Of a DNA stretch of 64,000 nucleotides, positions 34,107 to 41,839 are shown piece after piece (the stretch's first letter is position 1; every line of letters starts with the position of its first letter). Location of the stretch: assembly GCA_016712745.1 (NCBI GenBank), contig JADJQN010000004.1:496001-560000 (forward strand), written 5' to 3'. The notes beneath the pieces were generated by a model. The model did not search any database. It saw nothing but the letters and a program-made list of their open reading frames with translations, and was not told where the DNA came from. Position numbers and translations under genes: made by a program. This DNA comes from Sandaracinaceae bacterium (GTDB lineage: Bacteria; Myxococcota_A; Polyangia; Polyangiales; JADJQN01).

Positions 34107-35507
34107 ATGACGCTTTCTCTTTCTCAATCTTCGGTCTCGCGCGTAGCGCTGCTCATGGCAGTGGCGGCGTTGGCCGCATGCTCGGATGATCCACCGCCGG
34201 CAGGCAACGACGCCGGTGTGGATGCCAACGTGCTCGTCGACGGAGGTGCGGACGCGGGTGGCGATGCTTCCACCGCGCAGTCCATTGCCGCTATCGCCTC
34301 GGCGAATCCAGACTTCTCCATGCTCGTGGCTGCGGCTACGCGCGCTTCACTCGTAACGCTGCTCGATAGCCCGGGCAACTACACCGTATTCGCTCCGACC
34401 AACGCAGCGTTCACGGCGTCCGGCATTACGATGGAAATGATCAACACGATGCCGACGGCTCAGCTCACGGGTATTCTCTCGTACCATGCGCTTGACTCCG
34501 TGGTTCCCTCGACGGCGATCACGGCAGGGCCCGTGGACACGCTTTCGACCTTCTCAATCATTCTCGGAACGACGGGCGGAGTCACCATTAACGGCGGCAA
34601 CTCAGTCGCTGGCGGCGCCAACGTTGTAACTGCAGACATCGCGGCATCGAACGGCATCATCCACGTCATCGACCGCGTGCTCATGCCGCCGACCGTTGCT
34701 GACCTTGCACGCTACGCCGGACTTACCTCGCTTCACGATGCAGTCGTCGCGGCTGCTCTTGACGATGAGCTTTCGGCAACCGGTCCCTTCACAGTGTTCG
34801 CGCCGACAAATGCGGCGTTCGCGGAGCTTTCGGCGGTCCCGACCGGTGAAGCGCTTGTGAACGTATTGCTCTATCACGTGGTCAGCGGCAGCGTGGCGTC
34901 GAGCGCGGTGCCCGCGAAGGCGGCATCGTTGTCGATGAATCAGTACGGTGATCCCCTCACCTTGCTCTTCAACACGGCCAGCGGCGTGAGCATCAATGGA
35001 AGCGTGAACGTGGTAATCGCTGACGTGCACGCGACCAACGGCATTGTGCACGTCGTCGACGAAGTACTCCTTCCGATGAACGTTGTGGACGCTGCGACCG
35101 CAGCAGGCCTTACCGGCCTTCTTGGTGCAGTGACCGCCGCCTCGGAAATTTCCGCGGGCGTATCCGTGGCCGACGCCTTGGGCGCGCAGGCTCCGTACAC
35201 AGTGTTCGCACCCACCAACGCAGCGTTCACGGCGATCGAAAGCACGCTTTCGACTCTCACCGCGGACCAAGTTCGCGACGTCCTGCTCTACCACGTGCTC
35301 GACACGACCGCTTTCCCGGCGCCCGTGCTCGCAGCCGACTTGCCGGCGACCGTGACCGACCTGCAGACACTTCTCGGCCCGGACGCATCGTTCGATCCGA
35401 CGGTGACACCACCCACGATCGATGGCGCGCAGATCGTGACGACCGACATCATCGTCACCAATGGCGTTGTCCACGTCGTTGGTAGCGTGCTGCTCCCGCC
35501 CAGCTGA
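34107..35507 (+). CDS. Lipoprotein with three fasciclin (FAS1) domains
   Basis: The ATG at 34107 has GGAGG 6 nt upstream. The lipoprotein signal ends in ALAAC (Cys25), followed by an Asp/Gly/Ala linker. Three FAS1 domains follow (about 52-190, 190-325, 325-465), each with the H1/H2-like signatures YTVFAPTNAAF, LxxILxYHxL/V, and VVxADIxATNGIIHVID. Fasciclin domains mediate adhesion and are common in extracellular lipoproteins. It is probably surface-anchored. Its promoter region is shared with the DUF393-carH unit, so it may respond to light too, but this is a guess. Confidence 0.9.
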   Translation: MTLSLSQSSVSRVALLMAVAALAACSDDPPPAGNDAGVDANVLVDGGADAGGDASTAQSIAAIASANPDFSMLVAAATRASLVTLLDSPGNYTVFAPTNAAFTASGITMEMINTMPTAQLTGILSYHALDSVVPSTAITAGPVDTLSTFSIILGTTGGVTINGGNSVAGGANVVTADIAASNGIIHVIDRVLMPPTVADLARYAGLTSLHDAVVAAALDDELSATGPFTVFAPTNAAFAELSAVPTGEALVNVLLYHVVSGSVASSAVPAKAASLSMNQYGDPLTLLFNTASGVSINGSVNVVIADVHATNGIVHVVDEVLLPMNVVDAATAAGLTGLLGAVTAASEISAGVSVADALGAQAPYTVFAPTNAAFTAIESTLSTLTADQVRDVLLYHVLDTTAFPAPVLAADLPATVTDLQTLLGPDASFDPTVTPPTIDGAQIVTTDIIVTNGVVHVVGSVLLPPS

Positions 35508-35514
35508 AGATAAA

Positions 35515-35564
35515 GCGAGCGTGCGCGATTCCCTCACTCTGGAATCGCGCACGCGAGCGCTTTT
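35515..35564 (+). terminator. Intrinsic terminator behind the fasciclin gene
   Basis: A perfect 14-bp stem (35519-35532 with 35541-35554) around an 8-nt loop starts 12 nt after the stop codon and is followed, after GAGCGC, by four T residues (35561-35564). The U-tract is short, so termination may be weak. Confidence 0.6.
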
Positions 35565-35605
35565 CCGCCTTTGCGTTGAAGCGTGGCTGCAGTACGCTGC
35601 GCGCC

Positions 35606-36112
35606 ATGTACTTTGAAATGTTTGGGCAGTTCAAAAAGACGCTGACGCAGATGGACACGTGGCTGGAAATGGCCGCAGAGCACGCGAAAGCCAGGGCCTT
35701 CGATCCGAAGAACTACCTGACGCTTCGCCTCGCGCCGGACCAGTTTCCCTTTTCGCGTCAGGTGCAGATTGCCTGCGACACAGCCAAACTTGCCGCCTCG
35801 CGTGTGACCGGAAAGGACGCCCCGTCGCAGCCCGACACCGAAGCAACTATCGAGGAGCTACGCGCGCGAGTCGCGTCGGTAATCAAGTATCTCGACGGTT
35901 TCAACGCGAAAGATTTTGACGGCGCAGACACTCGCGTCGTTGGCCAACCCCGTTGGGAAGGCAAGATTATGACGGGCGCGGATTACTTCCGCGAACACGC
36001 GATTCCAAACTTCTTCTTTCACAGCACGCTCGTGTACGAGATCCTTCGGCACAGCGGCGTGGCTCTCGGCAAGAAGAGCTTCCTCGGCACACTCAGCCTT
36101 CGGGCTCAGTAG
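35606..36112 (+). CDS. DUF1993 family protein
   Basis: The ATG at 35606 begins MYFEMFGQFKKTLTQMDTWL, the usual N-terminus of DUF1993; the frame extends 10 codons further up but those are not typical. The 168-aa protein has FDPKNYLTLRLAPDQFPFSRQVQIACD (cited in part), LRARVASVIKYLDGF and DYFREHAIPNFFFHSTLVYEILRHSGV. The fold is expected to be a DinB-like helical bundle. The function of the family is unknown. It is followed after 12 nt by the DUF6178 gene on the same strand, so the two may be co-transcribed. Confidence 0.85.
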   Translation: MYFEMFGQFKKTLTQMDTWLEMAAEHAKARAFDPKNYLTLRLAPDQFPFSRQVQIACDTAKLAASRVTGKDAPSQPDTEATIEELRARVASVIKYLDGFNAKDFDGADTRVVGQPRWEGKIMTGADYFREHAIPNFFFHSTLVYEILRHSGVALGKKSFLGTLSLRAQ

Positions 36113-36124
36113 TTCGCGAACGCG

Positions 36125-37399
36125 TTGAGCAAGAAACCCAGGCACACATCCTCGCGCTCACTCACAGCGCGTGCGGCTTCGCGTTCGGTGTTGTCCCGCG
36201 TGCTTGATGAGCCAGGTCTCGCGGAAGCCGTGCAGGCACTGCCGCCGCTGGTTCTCGCGAAACTCATCCATCACGTCGGGCTGGAGGACGCCGGAGAGAT
36301 CATTTCGCTTGCGACGATCGAACAACTCACGGACCTCTTTGATGAGGACTTGTGGAAGATCGACCAAGCGGGAGCGGCCGAGCGCTTTGATCCGAAGCGC
36401 TTTGTCATGTGGCTCGAGATCATGCTGGAGAGCGGCGAGAAGTTCGTCGCGAACAAGCTGGCCGAGTTGTCGCCCGATCTTGTTGCGCTAGGCGTAAACC
36501 GGAACGCACTCGTCATCGATCTCGATGAGCTCGCGCAGGAAATGGATGACGACGAAGAGAGTGATCAGATTGAAAAAGCGCTTGATTCGTGTCTCTGCGA
36601 AGAGTTTGACCAGTATCGCGTCATCTCGCGTGAGCACAACGGCTGGGATGTGGTTGTCGCTGCGCTCTTCGCTCTCGACGCGCATCACCATGAAGTGCTC
36701 GAGCGCGTCCTTGAGCGTTGCTGCGTCGCGTCGCGCGAGTACATCGATGACAACGGCGGTCTTTACGACGTGCTTAGCTCGGATGAGATGCTCGAATCAG
36801 ACGCCTCGGCAGAGCGCGAGGACCGCCGTGCCGCGGAGGGCTTTGTATCCGCTGCGGCCGCGCGGAGCTTTCTTTCCCTCGCGCAAGTGACGTCGCTCGA
36901 GGATCTCACTGCAGCAAAAGAAAAAGATCCGGTGACACGGGCGTACTTCCGCGAGCTGAGTCCCAAGAAGGCCGCGACGCATGCGACGAGTGAAGAGACA
37001 ACGAGGAAGACACGCAGTCTTCTTCGCATTCTCGAAGAAGGCGGCGTCATCGAGAAGCCGAGCGCGCAAAGCCTACTGCCGAGCGCCCCTCAGAGCGGTG
37101 CGTTCGAACGCGCCATGCAGACGCTCTTCGAGAGCGATCCGAAGATCCACGCCGAGCGCATGGACGAGCTCGCGTATCTGGCCAATGTACTCGTCGCCAC
37201 ACTCGGCGAAGAAGGCCGCACCATGCGCGCGGTCGACGCGGCCATGCGTGTTGCGCGCATTTGCAACGGGGGGCTTGCGCATCTGCGCGCACTGCAGAAG
37301 CGCGCCAACACGGACGAAGACTTGGTGCGCAAAAACAGCGCCGACAAACTCTTCCTCATTGGCTTTCGCTTGATTCAGGATGCAAAAGCCCACGCCTGA
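36125..37399 (+). CDS. DUF6178 family protein
   Basis: The 424-aa product starts at TTG 36125. It has ALPPLVLAKLIHHVGLEDAGEIISLATIEQL, FDEDLWK, RFVMWLEIMLESG, and a very acidic middle (EMDDDEESDQIEKALDS); these segments (cited in part) match DUF6178 as I know it from Deltaproteobacteria. The rest is helical without signal peptide or membrane segment. No function has been assigned to the family. It ends 31 nt before the minus-strand terminator of the convergent gene. Confidence 0.75.
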   Translation: MSKKPRHTSSRSLTARAASRSVLSRVLDEPGLAEAVQALPPLVLAKLIHHVGLEDAGEIISLATIEQLTDLFDEDLWKIDQAGAAERFDPKRFVMWLEIMLESGEKFVANKLAELSPDLVALGVNRNALVIDLDELAQEMDDDEESDQIEKALDSCLCEEFDQYRVISREHNGWDVVVAALFALDAHHHEVLERVLERCCVASREYIDDNGGLYDVLSSDEMLESDASAEREDRRAAEGFVSAAAARSFLSLAQVTSLEDLTAAKEKDPVTRAYFRELSPKKAATHATSEETTRKTRSLLRILEEGGVIEKPSAQSLLPSAPQSGAFERAMQTLFESDPKIHAERMDELAYLANVLVATLGEEGRTMRAVDAAMRVARICNGGLAHLRALQKRANTDEDLVRKNSADKLFLIGFRLIQDAKAHA

Positions 37400-37431
37400 C
37401 CTGTGCAAAAAGAATTGTCGGGACGAAAGAC

Positions 37432-37463
37432 GTTAAAATAAAAACGGCGACCTAAGCCGCCGT
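37432..37463 (-). terminator. Intrinsic terminator of the zinc-ribbon/Gly-Pro repeat gene
   Basis: On the minus strand a 6-bp stem (ACGGCG, 37444-37449, with CGCCGT, 37458-37463) with an 8-nt loop is followed by a T-rich run complementary to 37432-37443. It lies 31 nt downstream of the gene's stop at 37495 and separates it from the convergent DUF6178 gene. Confidence 0.75.
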
Positions 37464-37494
37464 CTTCACACCATTGCGCTTGCGCGTTAGCTGG

Positions 37495-38664
37495 CTACTG
37501 GCACTCGGCCGGCATTCCCTTGCCCGACGCGTTCGCCTGATTTTGGAATCCCTGCAAGAGGCCAGGGCATGCCGCTGCACCGAACGTCGTGCCAAGACCG
37601 ATCGTGGTCTCGCACGTTGATTGCGCCGTGCCTGCTTGGTTCGGGTCTTGGCTGAGGACCGCGATGCAGCACGCCTTGGCCTTCACGCAGTTCGGATCCT
37701 GAGCTGCTGCGCCGCCGCCCTGCGAGGCTTCTTGCACTGCGCTCTGCGCCTTCTTCCCGATGAAGTAGCAAGAGCCGACAACGCAGAGACCGAGCAGAAG
37801 CAAAACGCCGCAACCGATCGCGACCCACTTCACCCAACCGTTGTTGCCGCCCTGGGGCTGCATCGGGGGACCGAAGCCTCCCGGAGGTTGGCCGCCCGGA
37901 GGTTGACCGAAGCCGCCCGGCGGCTGTCCGCCCGGAGGTCCGCCGAATCCGCCGCCGCCTGGAGGCGCGCCGAATCCGCCGCCGCCCGGTGGTGGTCCAC
38001 CCGGAGGTCCGCCGAATCCGCCGCCACCCGGAGGTGCGCCGAAACCGCCGCCGCCCGGAGGCGGTCCACCCGGAGGTCCGCCGAACCCGCCGCCCGGTGG
38101 CGAACCGAATCCGCCGCCGCCCGGAGGCGGCGCGCCGCCGCCCGGAGGCGAACCAAATCCGCCCGCTTGCGCGGCCGGTGCAGTCGGGGCTGAGGGCGCG
38201 CTAAAGCCACCCGCGGCCGCCTGCGCCGCCGGAGGAGCGCCAAAACCGCCCGAAACAGGCGCTGCTGGAGCCGCAAACCCTGCCGAAACCGGCGTTGCCG
38301 GCGAGGCAGGCGATGCGCCGAAACCACCTTGGGCGGGGGGAGAGAAGCCTCCAGCGGCAGGAGTCGCAGTGCTCGGCGGCGCCATTGGGCCACCCAACAT
38401 GGTCTGTTGAAAGCCCATATTTTGCTTCTGTTCCGTCGGCACTGGTTGCATCGCTGGTCCTCCCCCGGGTGTCACAGGTGCTGGCGGCGCACCCGAAGCC
38501 GGACCGGGGGGACGCGGAGGCGTCACACCAGTCATCATCATCGTTCCCTTGAACTTCGAACCGGACGCTCCGCCGACTTTGGGCGTCAGTGCAGTCGAGC
38601 ACGACACGCATTGCGCGGCTTCATCGGTGTTGGGCTTTCCGCAATTCGGACAGAAAACAGTCAC
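37495..38664 (-). CDS. Zinc-ribbon, Gly/Pro-repeat, single-membrane-segment protein
   Basis: The GTG at 38664 starts VFCPNCGKPNTDEAAQCVSC, a zinc ribbon (four Cys), with a GAGAGGA motif about 8 nt upstream; the longer frame to 38712 is not supported. A Pro/Ala-rich stretch leads to about 110 residues of GGGGFGAPPG/GGFGGPPGG repeats, one membrane helix (WVAIGCGVLLLLGLCVVGSC) near residue 300, and a Cys-containing outer tail (KAKACCIAVL, STCETTIG, ACPGLL). It is 389 aa. The same zinc-ribbon start occurs in the kinase and FHA proteins of this window. Function is unknown; a role as a membrane-anchored scaffold is possible. Confidence 0.7.
   Translation of the reverse strand: MTVFCPNCGKPNTDEAAQCVSCSTALTPKVGGASGSKFKGTMMMTGVTPPRPPGPASGAPPAPVTPGGGPAMQPVPTEQKQNMGFQQTMLGGPMAPPSTATPAAGGFSPPAQGGFGASPASPATPVSAGFAAPAAPVSGGFGAPPAAQAAAGGFSAPSAPTAPAAQAGGFGSPPGGGAPPPGGGGFGSPPGGGFGGPPGGPPPGGGGFGAPPGGGGFGGPPGGPPPGGGGFGAPPGGGGFGGPPGGQPPGGFGQPPGGQPPGGFGPPMQPQGGNNGWVKWVAIGCGVLLLLGLCVVGSCYFIGKKAQSAVQEASQGGGAAAQDPNCVKAKACCIAVLSQDPNQAGTAQSTCETTIGLGTTFGAAACPGLLQGFQNQANASGKGMPAECQ
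37865..38160. repeat. In-frame tandem repeats encoding GGxGGPPGG units
   Basis: About a dozen near-identical units of roughly 24-30 bp (cores CCGCCCGGAGG and CCGCCGAATCCGCC) encode the Gly/Pro/Phe repeat of the protein at 37495-38664. All lengths are multiples of three, so slippage would change copy number without breaking the frame. Confidence 0.75.
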
Positions 38665-38932
38665 GGGCGCATCCTCTCGTGAGAAAATCGCTGCGGAACG
38701 TATCTGTTTCACGCGCTCTATGGAAGGGCAATCTTGGGATTAGAACGGCCTCGGTTCGCGCTCGCCTTTGGCAGCCCCGACCCGAGCTATCCTCGCTTGA
38801 CAGAAGGCTTTTTGCCGCCTAGCGTCCTCGCCGCTCGACCCGTCCAAGGCGTGGATTTTGCTCTGTTGTGAGCCCCTGTGCCGAGGCCTGGTGTGACCGA
38901 GCGCTGGCCTTCCGAGCACTGACCCTCCGAGC

Positions 38933-39454
38933 ATGACGTTCACACTCACCCCCGAACGCGAAAAACAGGCGGACGACCTCCTCGGTCGCTATCCCACCAA
39001 GCGAGCCGCCTGCATTCCGCTTTTGCATCTTTGCCAAGAGCAGAACGGCTGGGTCAGCGACGAGGTTATCGAGTACGTCGCCAATCGTCTCTCGCTGCCG
39101 ACGAGCCAGGTGAAGGGCGTCGTCACGTTCTACACAATGTTTCATCAGAAGCCCGTCGCCCCGAACGTTGTTTGGGTCTGCCGCACGTTGATGTGTGAGG
39201 TGCGCGGCGCGAAAGTTATTCAGGAACACCTCGAGAAGAAGTTTGGCTGTCACGTCGGCGAGACGAGCCAGGACGGCAAGTTCACCTTGTTGAAAGCGGA
39301 GTGCTTGGCGGCCTGCGGGCAAGCGCCGATGCTCCAGCTCAACGGTGAGTTTCACGAAAACCTCACGACCGATGCGGTCGACAAAGTGATCGATGCGGCC
39401 GCAGCGGAGACGCCGGCTCAGGCAGTGACGAAAGCGGTGAGCGGTCATGGCTGA
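38933..39454 (+). CDS. nuoE: NADH-quinone oxidoreductase subunit E
   Basis: The 173-aa protein has the 2Fe-2S thioredoxin-like fold of NuoE: IPLLHLCQEQNGWVS, VVTFYTMFHQKP, and cysteines 83, 88, 124 and 128 (CRTLMC, CLAAC), the CX4C and CX3C spacing of cluster N1a. It belongs to the NADH-oxidising module in the cytoplasm. It is the first gene of a seven-gene complex I cluster and overlaps nuoF by 8 nt. No clear ribosome-binding site precedes the ATG (GACCCTCCGAGC). Confidence 0.95.
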   Translation: MTFTLTPEREKQADDLLGRYPTKRAACIPLLHLCQEQNGWVSDEVIEYVANRLSLPTSQVKGVVTFYTMFHQKPVAPNVVWVCRTLMCEVRGAKVIQEHLEKKFGCHVGETSQDGKFTLLKAECLAACGQAPMLQLNGEFHENLTTDAVDKVIDAAAAETPAQAVTKAVSGHG

Positions 39455-40838
39455 GCCGACACGCATGTTCACCGATCGCTACGGGCTGAAAGACAGCCAC
39501 ACGCTCGCTGTCGCAGAGCAAGCGGGCGCCTATGCGCAAGCACGTCGCGTGATGACGACGATGACGCCCGACGCGATCAAGGCCGAAGTCAAAGCCGCGA
39601 ACATTCGCGGACGCGGCGGCGCGGGTTTCCCGGCCGGCATGAAATGGGGTTTTTTGCCGCCCAAAAGCGAGAAGCCTGTCTATCTCGTGATCAACGCCGA
39701 CGAAGGCGAGCCCGGCACGTTCAAAGACCGCACGATCATGGAGCTCGATCCTCATCGCCTTCTTGAAGGTTGCATGATGGCGATGTTCGCGATCGGCGCG
39801 CACGTCACGTACATCTACGTGCGCTGCGAGTTGGTCACGTCGATCAAGCGTCTCGAGCAAGGCATCCGCGACTTGCGTGCGAAGGGTTATCTCGGCGCGC
39901 GTCCGTTCGGCGTGAACCATCCTCTCGAGATTCACGTGCACCCCGGAGCAGGCGCGTACATCTGCGGCGAAGAAACAGCTCTTTTGAATTCGCTCGAAGG
40001 CATGCGTGGTGAGCCGCGCTTGAAGCCGCCGTTCCCCGCTGTCGCCGGCGCGTTCGGAATGCCGACCATCGTGAACAACGTGGAGACGATTGCTTCGGTG
40101 CCCGACATCTTGAAGATGGGCGGCGCCGCATGGTCAAATCTTTCGCGCTTGCCCAACGACGGTGGCACGCGCCTATACGGCTTGAGCGGTCACGTGAAGA
40201 AGCCCGGCATCTGGGAAGCGCCAGTCGGCCTGACGCTTCGCGAGATGATCTACGACTTCGGCGGCGGTCCTCTCGATGAGAAGCGTCCCATCAAAGGCGT
40301 CATCCCCGGTGGTTCGTCCACGCCCATTCTTCGTCCGAGCGACGTGGTGAACGCGCCCGATGACAAGCACCCGATGTTCAAGTGGCACGGCAAGTCGCAC
40401 CTCGATGTCCCGATGGGCGTCGACACGATGCGCGGGCTTGGCACGATGCTCGGCACCAACTGCGCGACGGTTTTAGATTCATCCGTCAACATGGTCGAAG
40501 CTGCGCGCAACCTGATGCGCTTCTATCATCACGAGAGCTGCGGTCAGTGCACCCCCTGTCGCGAAGGCACCGGATGGCTCGCCGAGGTTTGCGATCGTCT
40601 TTGCGAAGGCAAGGGAACGGTCGCTGACGTCGACCTTCTCGTGGACATCTCGAACAACATGATGGGCAACACCATCTGCGCGCTGGCCGACGGAACCGCG
40701 ATGCCCATGCTCGCGTTCGTTCGCAAGTACCGCGAAGAATTTTTGGACGCCGCGAAGAACGGCGTGCGCGGACGTCTCGACGCGGCTGTCGCGGCAAGCC
40801 TCACGGGCGCGTCAGGCCTATCCGGGAGAACGCTGTGA
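39447..40838 (+). CDS. nuoF: NADH-quinone oxidoreductase subunit F
   Basis: The 463-aa protein has the NADH/FMN-binding NuoF features: NIRGRGGAGFPAGMKW, VINADEGEPGTFKDR, AYICGEETALLNSLEG, and the 4Fe-4S (N3) motif SCGQCTPCREG near residue 370, with a further Cys in GNTICALADG. It oxidises NADH and passes electrons to the iron-sulphur chain. It overlaps nuoE by 8 nt and nuoJ by 4 nt. The gene normally followed by nuoG is followed here by nuoJ. Confidence 0.96.
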   Translation: MAEPTRMFTDRYGLKDSHTLAVAEQAGAYAQARRVMTTMTPDAIKAEVKAANIRGRGGAGFPAGMKWGFLPPKSEKPVYLVINADEGEPGTFKDRTIMELDPHRLLEGCMMAMFAIGAHVTYIYVRCELVTSIKRLEQGIRDLRAKGYLGARPFGVNHPLEIHVHPGAGAYICGEETALLNSLEGMRGEPRLKPPFPAVAGAFGMPTIVNNVETIASVPDILKMGGAAWSNLSRLPNDGGTRLYGLSGHVKKPGIWEAPVGLTLREMIYDFGGGPLDEKRPIKGVIPGGSSTPILRPSDVVNAPDDKHPMFKWHGKSHLDVPMGVDTMRGLGTMLGTNCATVLDSSVNMVEAARNLMRFYHHESCGQCTPCREGTGWLAEVCDRLCEGKGTVADVDLLVDISNNMMGNTICALADGTAMPMLAFVRKYREEFLDAAKNGVRGRLDAAVAASLTGASGLSGRTL

Positions 40839-41512
40839 GCAACGCCGGAACCACGATCTTCATTTTATTCGCCGTCATCGCCTTGTTCGCTGCGGCCTTC
40901 ACCGTCACGGCCAAGAGCGCGATCCGCGCGGCGGTAGGTCTTCTCGCGCACATCATCTCGCTCGCGGCGCTCTACCTCACCTTGCATGCGCACTTGCTCG
41001 CAACGTTGCAGCTCATCGTTTACGCCGGCGCCGTCGTGGTTCTCTTCATCTTCGTCATCATGCTTATTGGGCCCGTCTCAGAAGACAAAGGCACTGATCG
41101 CGGTCTTGTCTCGCGCGCACTCGGCGCTGGCGCGATGGCCATCGTTACCGCAGCCATCGCGTTCAATATTTGGAGCTTCGCGCCCGACGCGCCTGCGATT
41201 ACATCGTGTCCCGGCGGCGCGAACGCCGAACGTTGGACGACGAACGAGCAAGGCGTTGCTTCAGTAACGTGCGGTGAGTTCGGAGGCGTGCGCAGCTTTG
41301 GCCTCGAGCTCTACCGAGAGGCAGGCCTTCCGTTCGAGCTGATCAGCATTCTGCTCTTGGTCGCGATCATCGGCGCAATCGCCATCGGCCGCGGTCGCAG
41401 CAACGAAGAAGTCGAGGCGCTGAAGGCCCGCAAAGCCGCGCGCCTTGCTTCACCTGTTGTCGCGCCCGAGCCAGTGGTTGAAACCGAATCTCAGCCCGTG
41501 GGTGGGGAGTAA
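40835..41512 (+). CDS. nuoJ: NADH-quinone oxidoreductase subunit J
   Basis: The GTG at 40835 overlaps the nuoF stop by 4 nt. The 225-aa membrane protein has five hydrophobic segments and the NuoJ pattern AAVGLLAHIISLAALYLTL and LQLIVYAGAVVVLFIFVIML. A loop of about 45 residues between segments 4 and 5, with two Cys residues (ITSCPGG, VTCGEF), is a little longer than usual. It is a membrane-arm subunit in the proton-pumping part. The C-terminal tail is charged and Ala/Pro-rich. Confidence 0.93.
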   Translation: MSNAGTTIFILFAVIALFAAAFTVTAKSAIRAAVGLLAHIISLAALYLTLHAHLLATLQLIVYAGAVVVLFIFVIMLIGPVSEDKGTDRGLVSRALGAGAMAIVTAAIAFNIWSFAPDAPAITSCPGGANAERWTTNEQGVASVTCGEFGGVRSFGLELYREAGLPFELISILLLVAIIGAIAIGRGRSNEEVEALKARKAARLASPVVAPEPVVETESQPVGGE

Positions 41513-41516
41513 GACC

Positions 41517-41825
41517 ATGGACATTACTCTCGGCCACTACTTAGGGCTTTCGGCCATCATCTTCGGTATCGGCGCCATCGGCTTTCTTACGCGCCGCAAC
41601 ATCCTCATTCAGCTCATGAGCATCGAGCTGATGCTCAACTCGGTGAACCTCACACTCATCGCGTTCAACCGTTGGAATCCCGGCAATCACGCTGGGCAAA
41701 TGTTCGCCTTCTTTGTCATCGCAGTCGCCGCAGCTGAAGCCGCGGTTGGTCTCGCGATCGTCATCGCTCTTTATCGCTTGAAGAAAAGCGTGCAGAGCGA
41801 TCACGCCGATTCACTCAAGCATTAG
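41517..41825 (+). CDS. nuoK: NADH-quinone oxidoreductase subunit K
   Basis: The ATG at 41517 is preceded by GGGGAG at a suitable distance and starts MDITLGHYLGLSAIIFGIGA, the standard NuoK N-terminus; an upstream extension overlaps nuoJ and is spurious. The 102-aa protein has three membrane segments and the conserved LMSIELMLNSVNLTLIAFNR with its membrane Glu residues, which take part in proton transfer. The gap to nuoL is 14 nt. Confidence 0.95.
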   Translation: MDITLGHYLGLSAIIFGIGAIGFLTRRNILIQLMSIELMLNSVNLTLIAFNRWNPGNHAGQMFAFFVIAVAAAEAAVGLAIVIALYRLKKSVQSDHADSLKH

Positions 41826-41839
41826 GACGAGCGCACCTC

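Noticed and set aside
38819..39472. 217-aa open frame on the minus strand across nuoE
   Set aside because: It is antisense to a clear nuoE with all four cluster ligands; its translation is a low-complexity mix with no motif, typical of GC-rich shadow frames.
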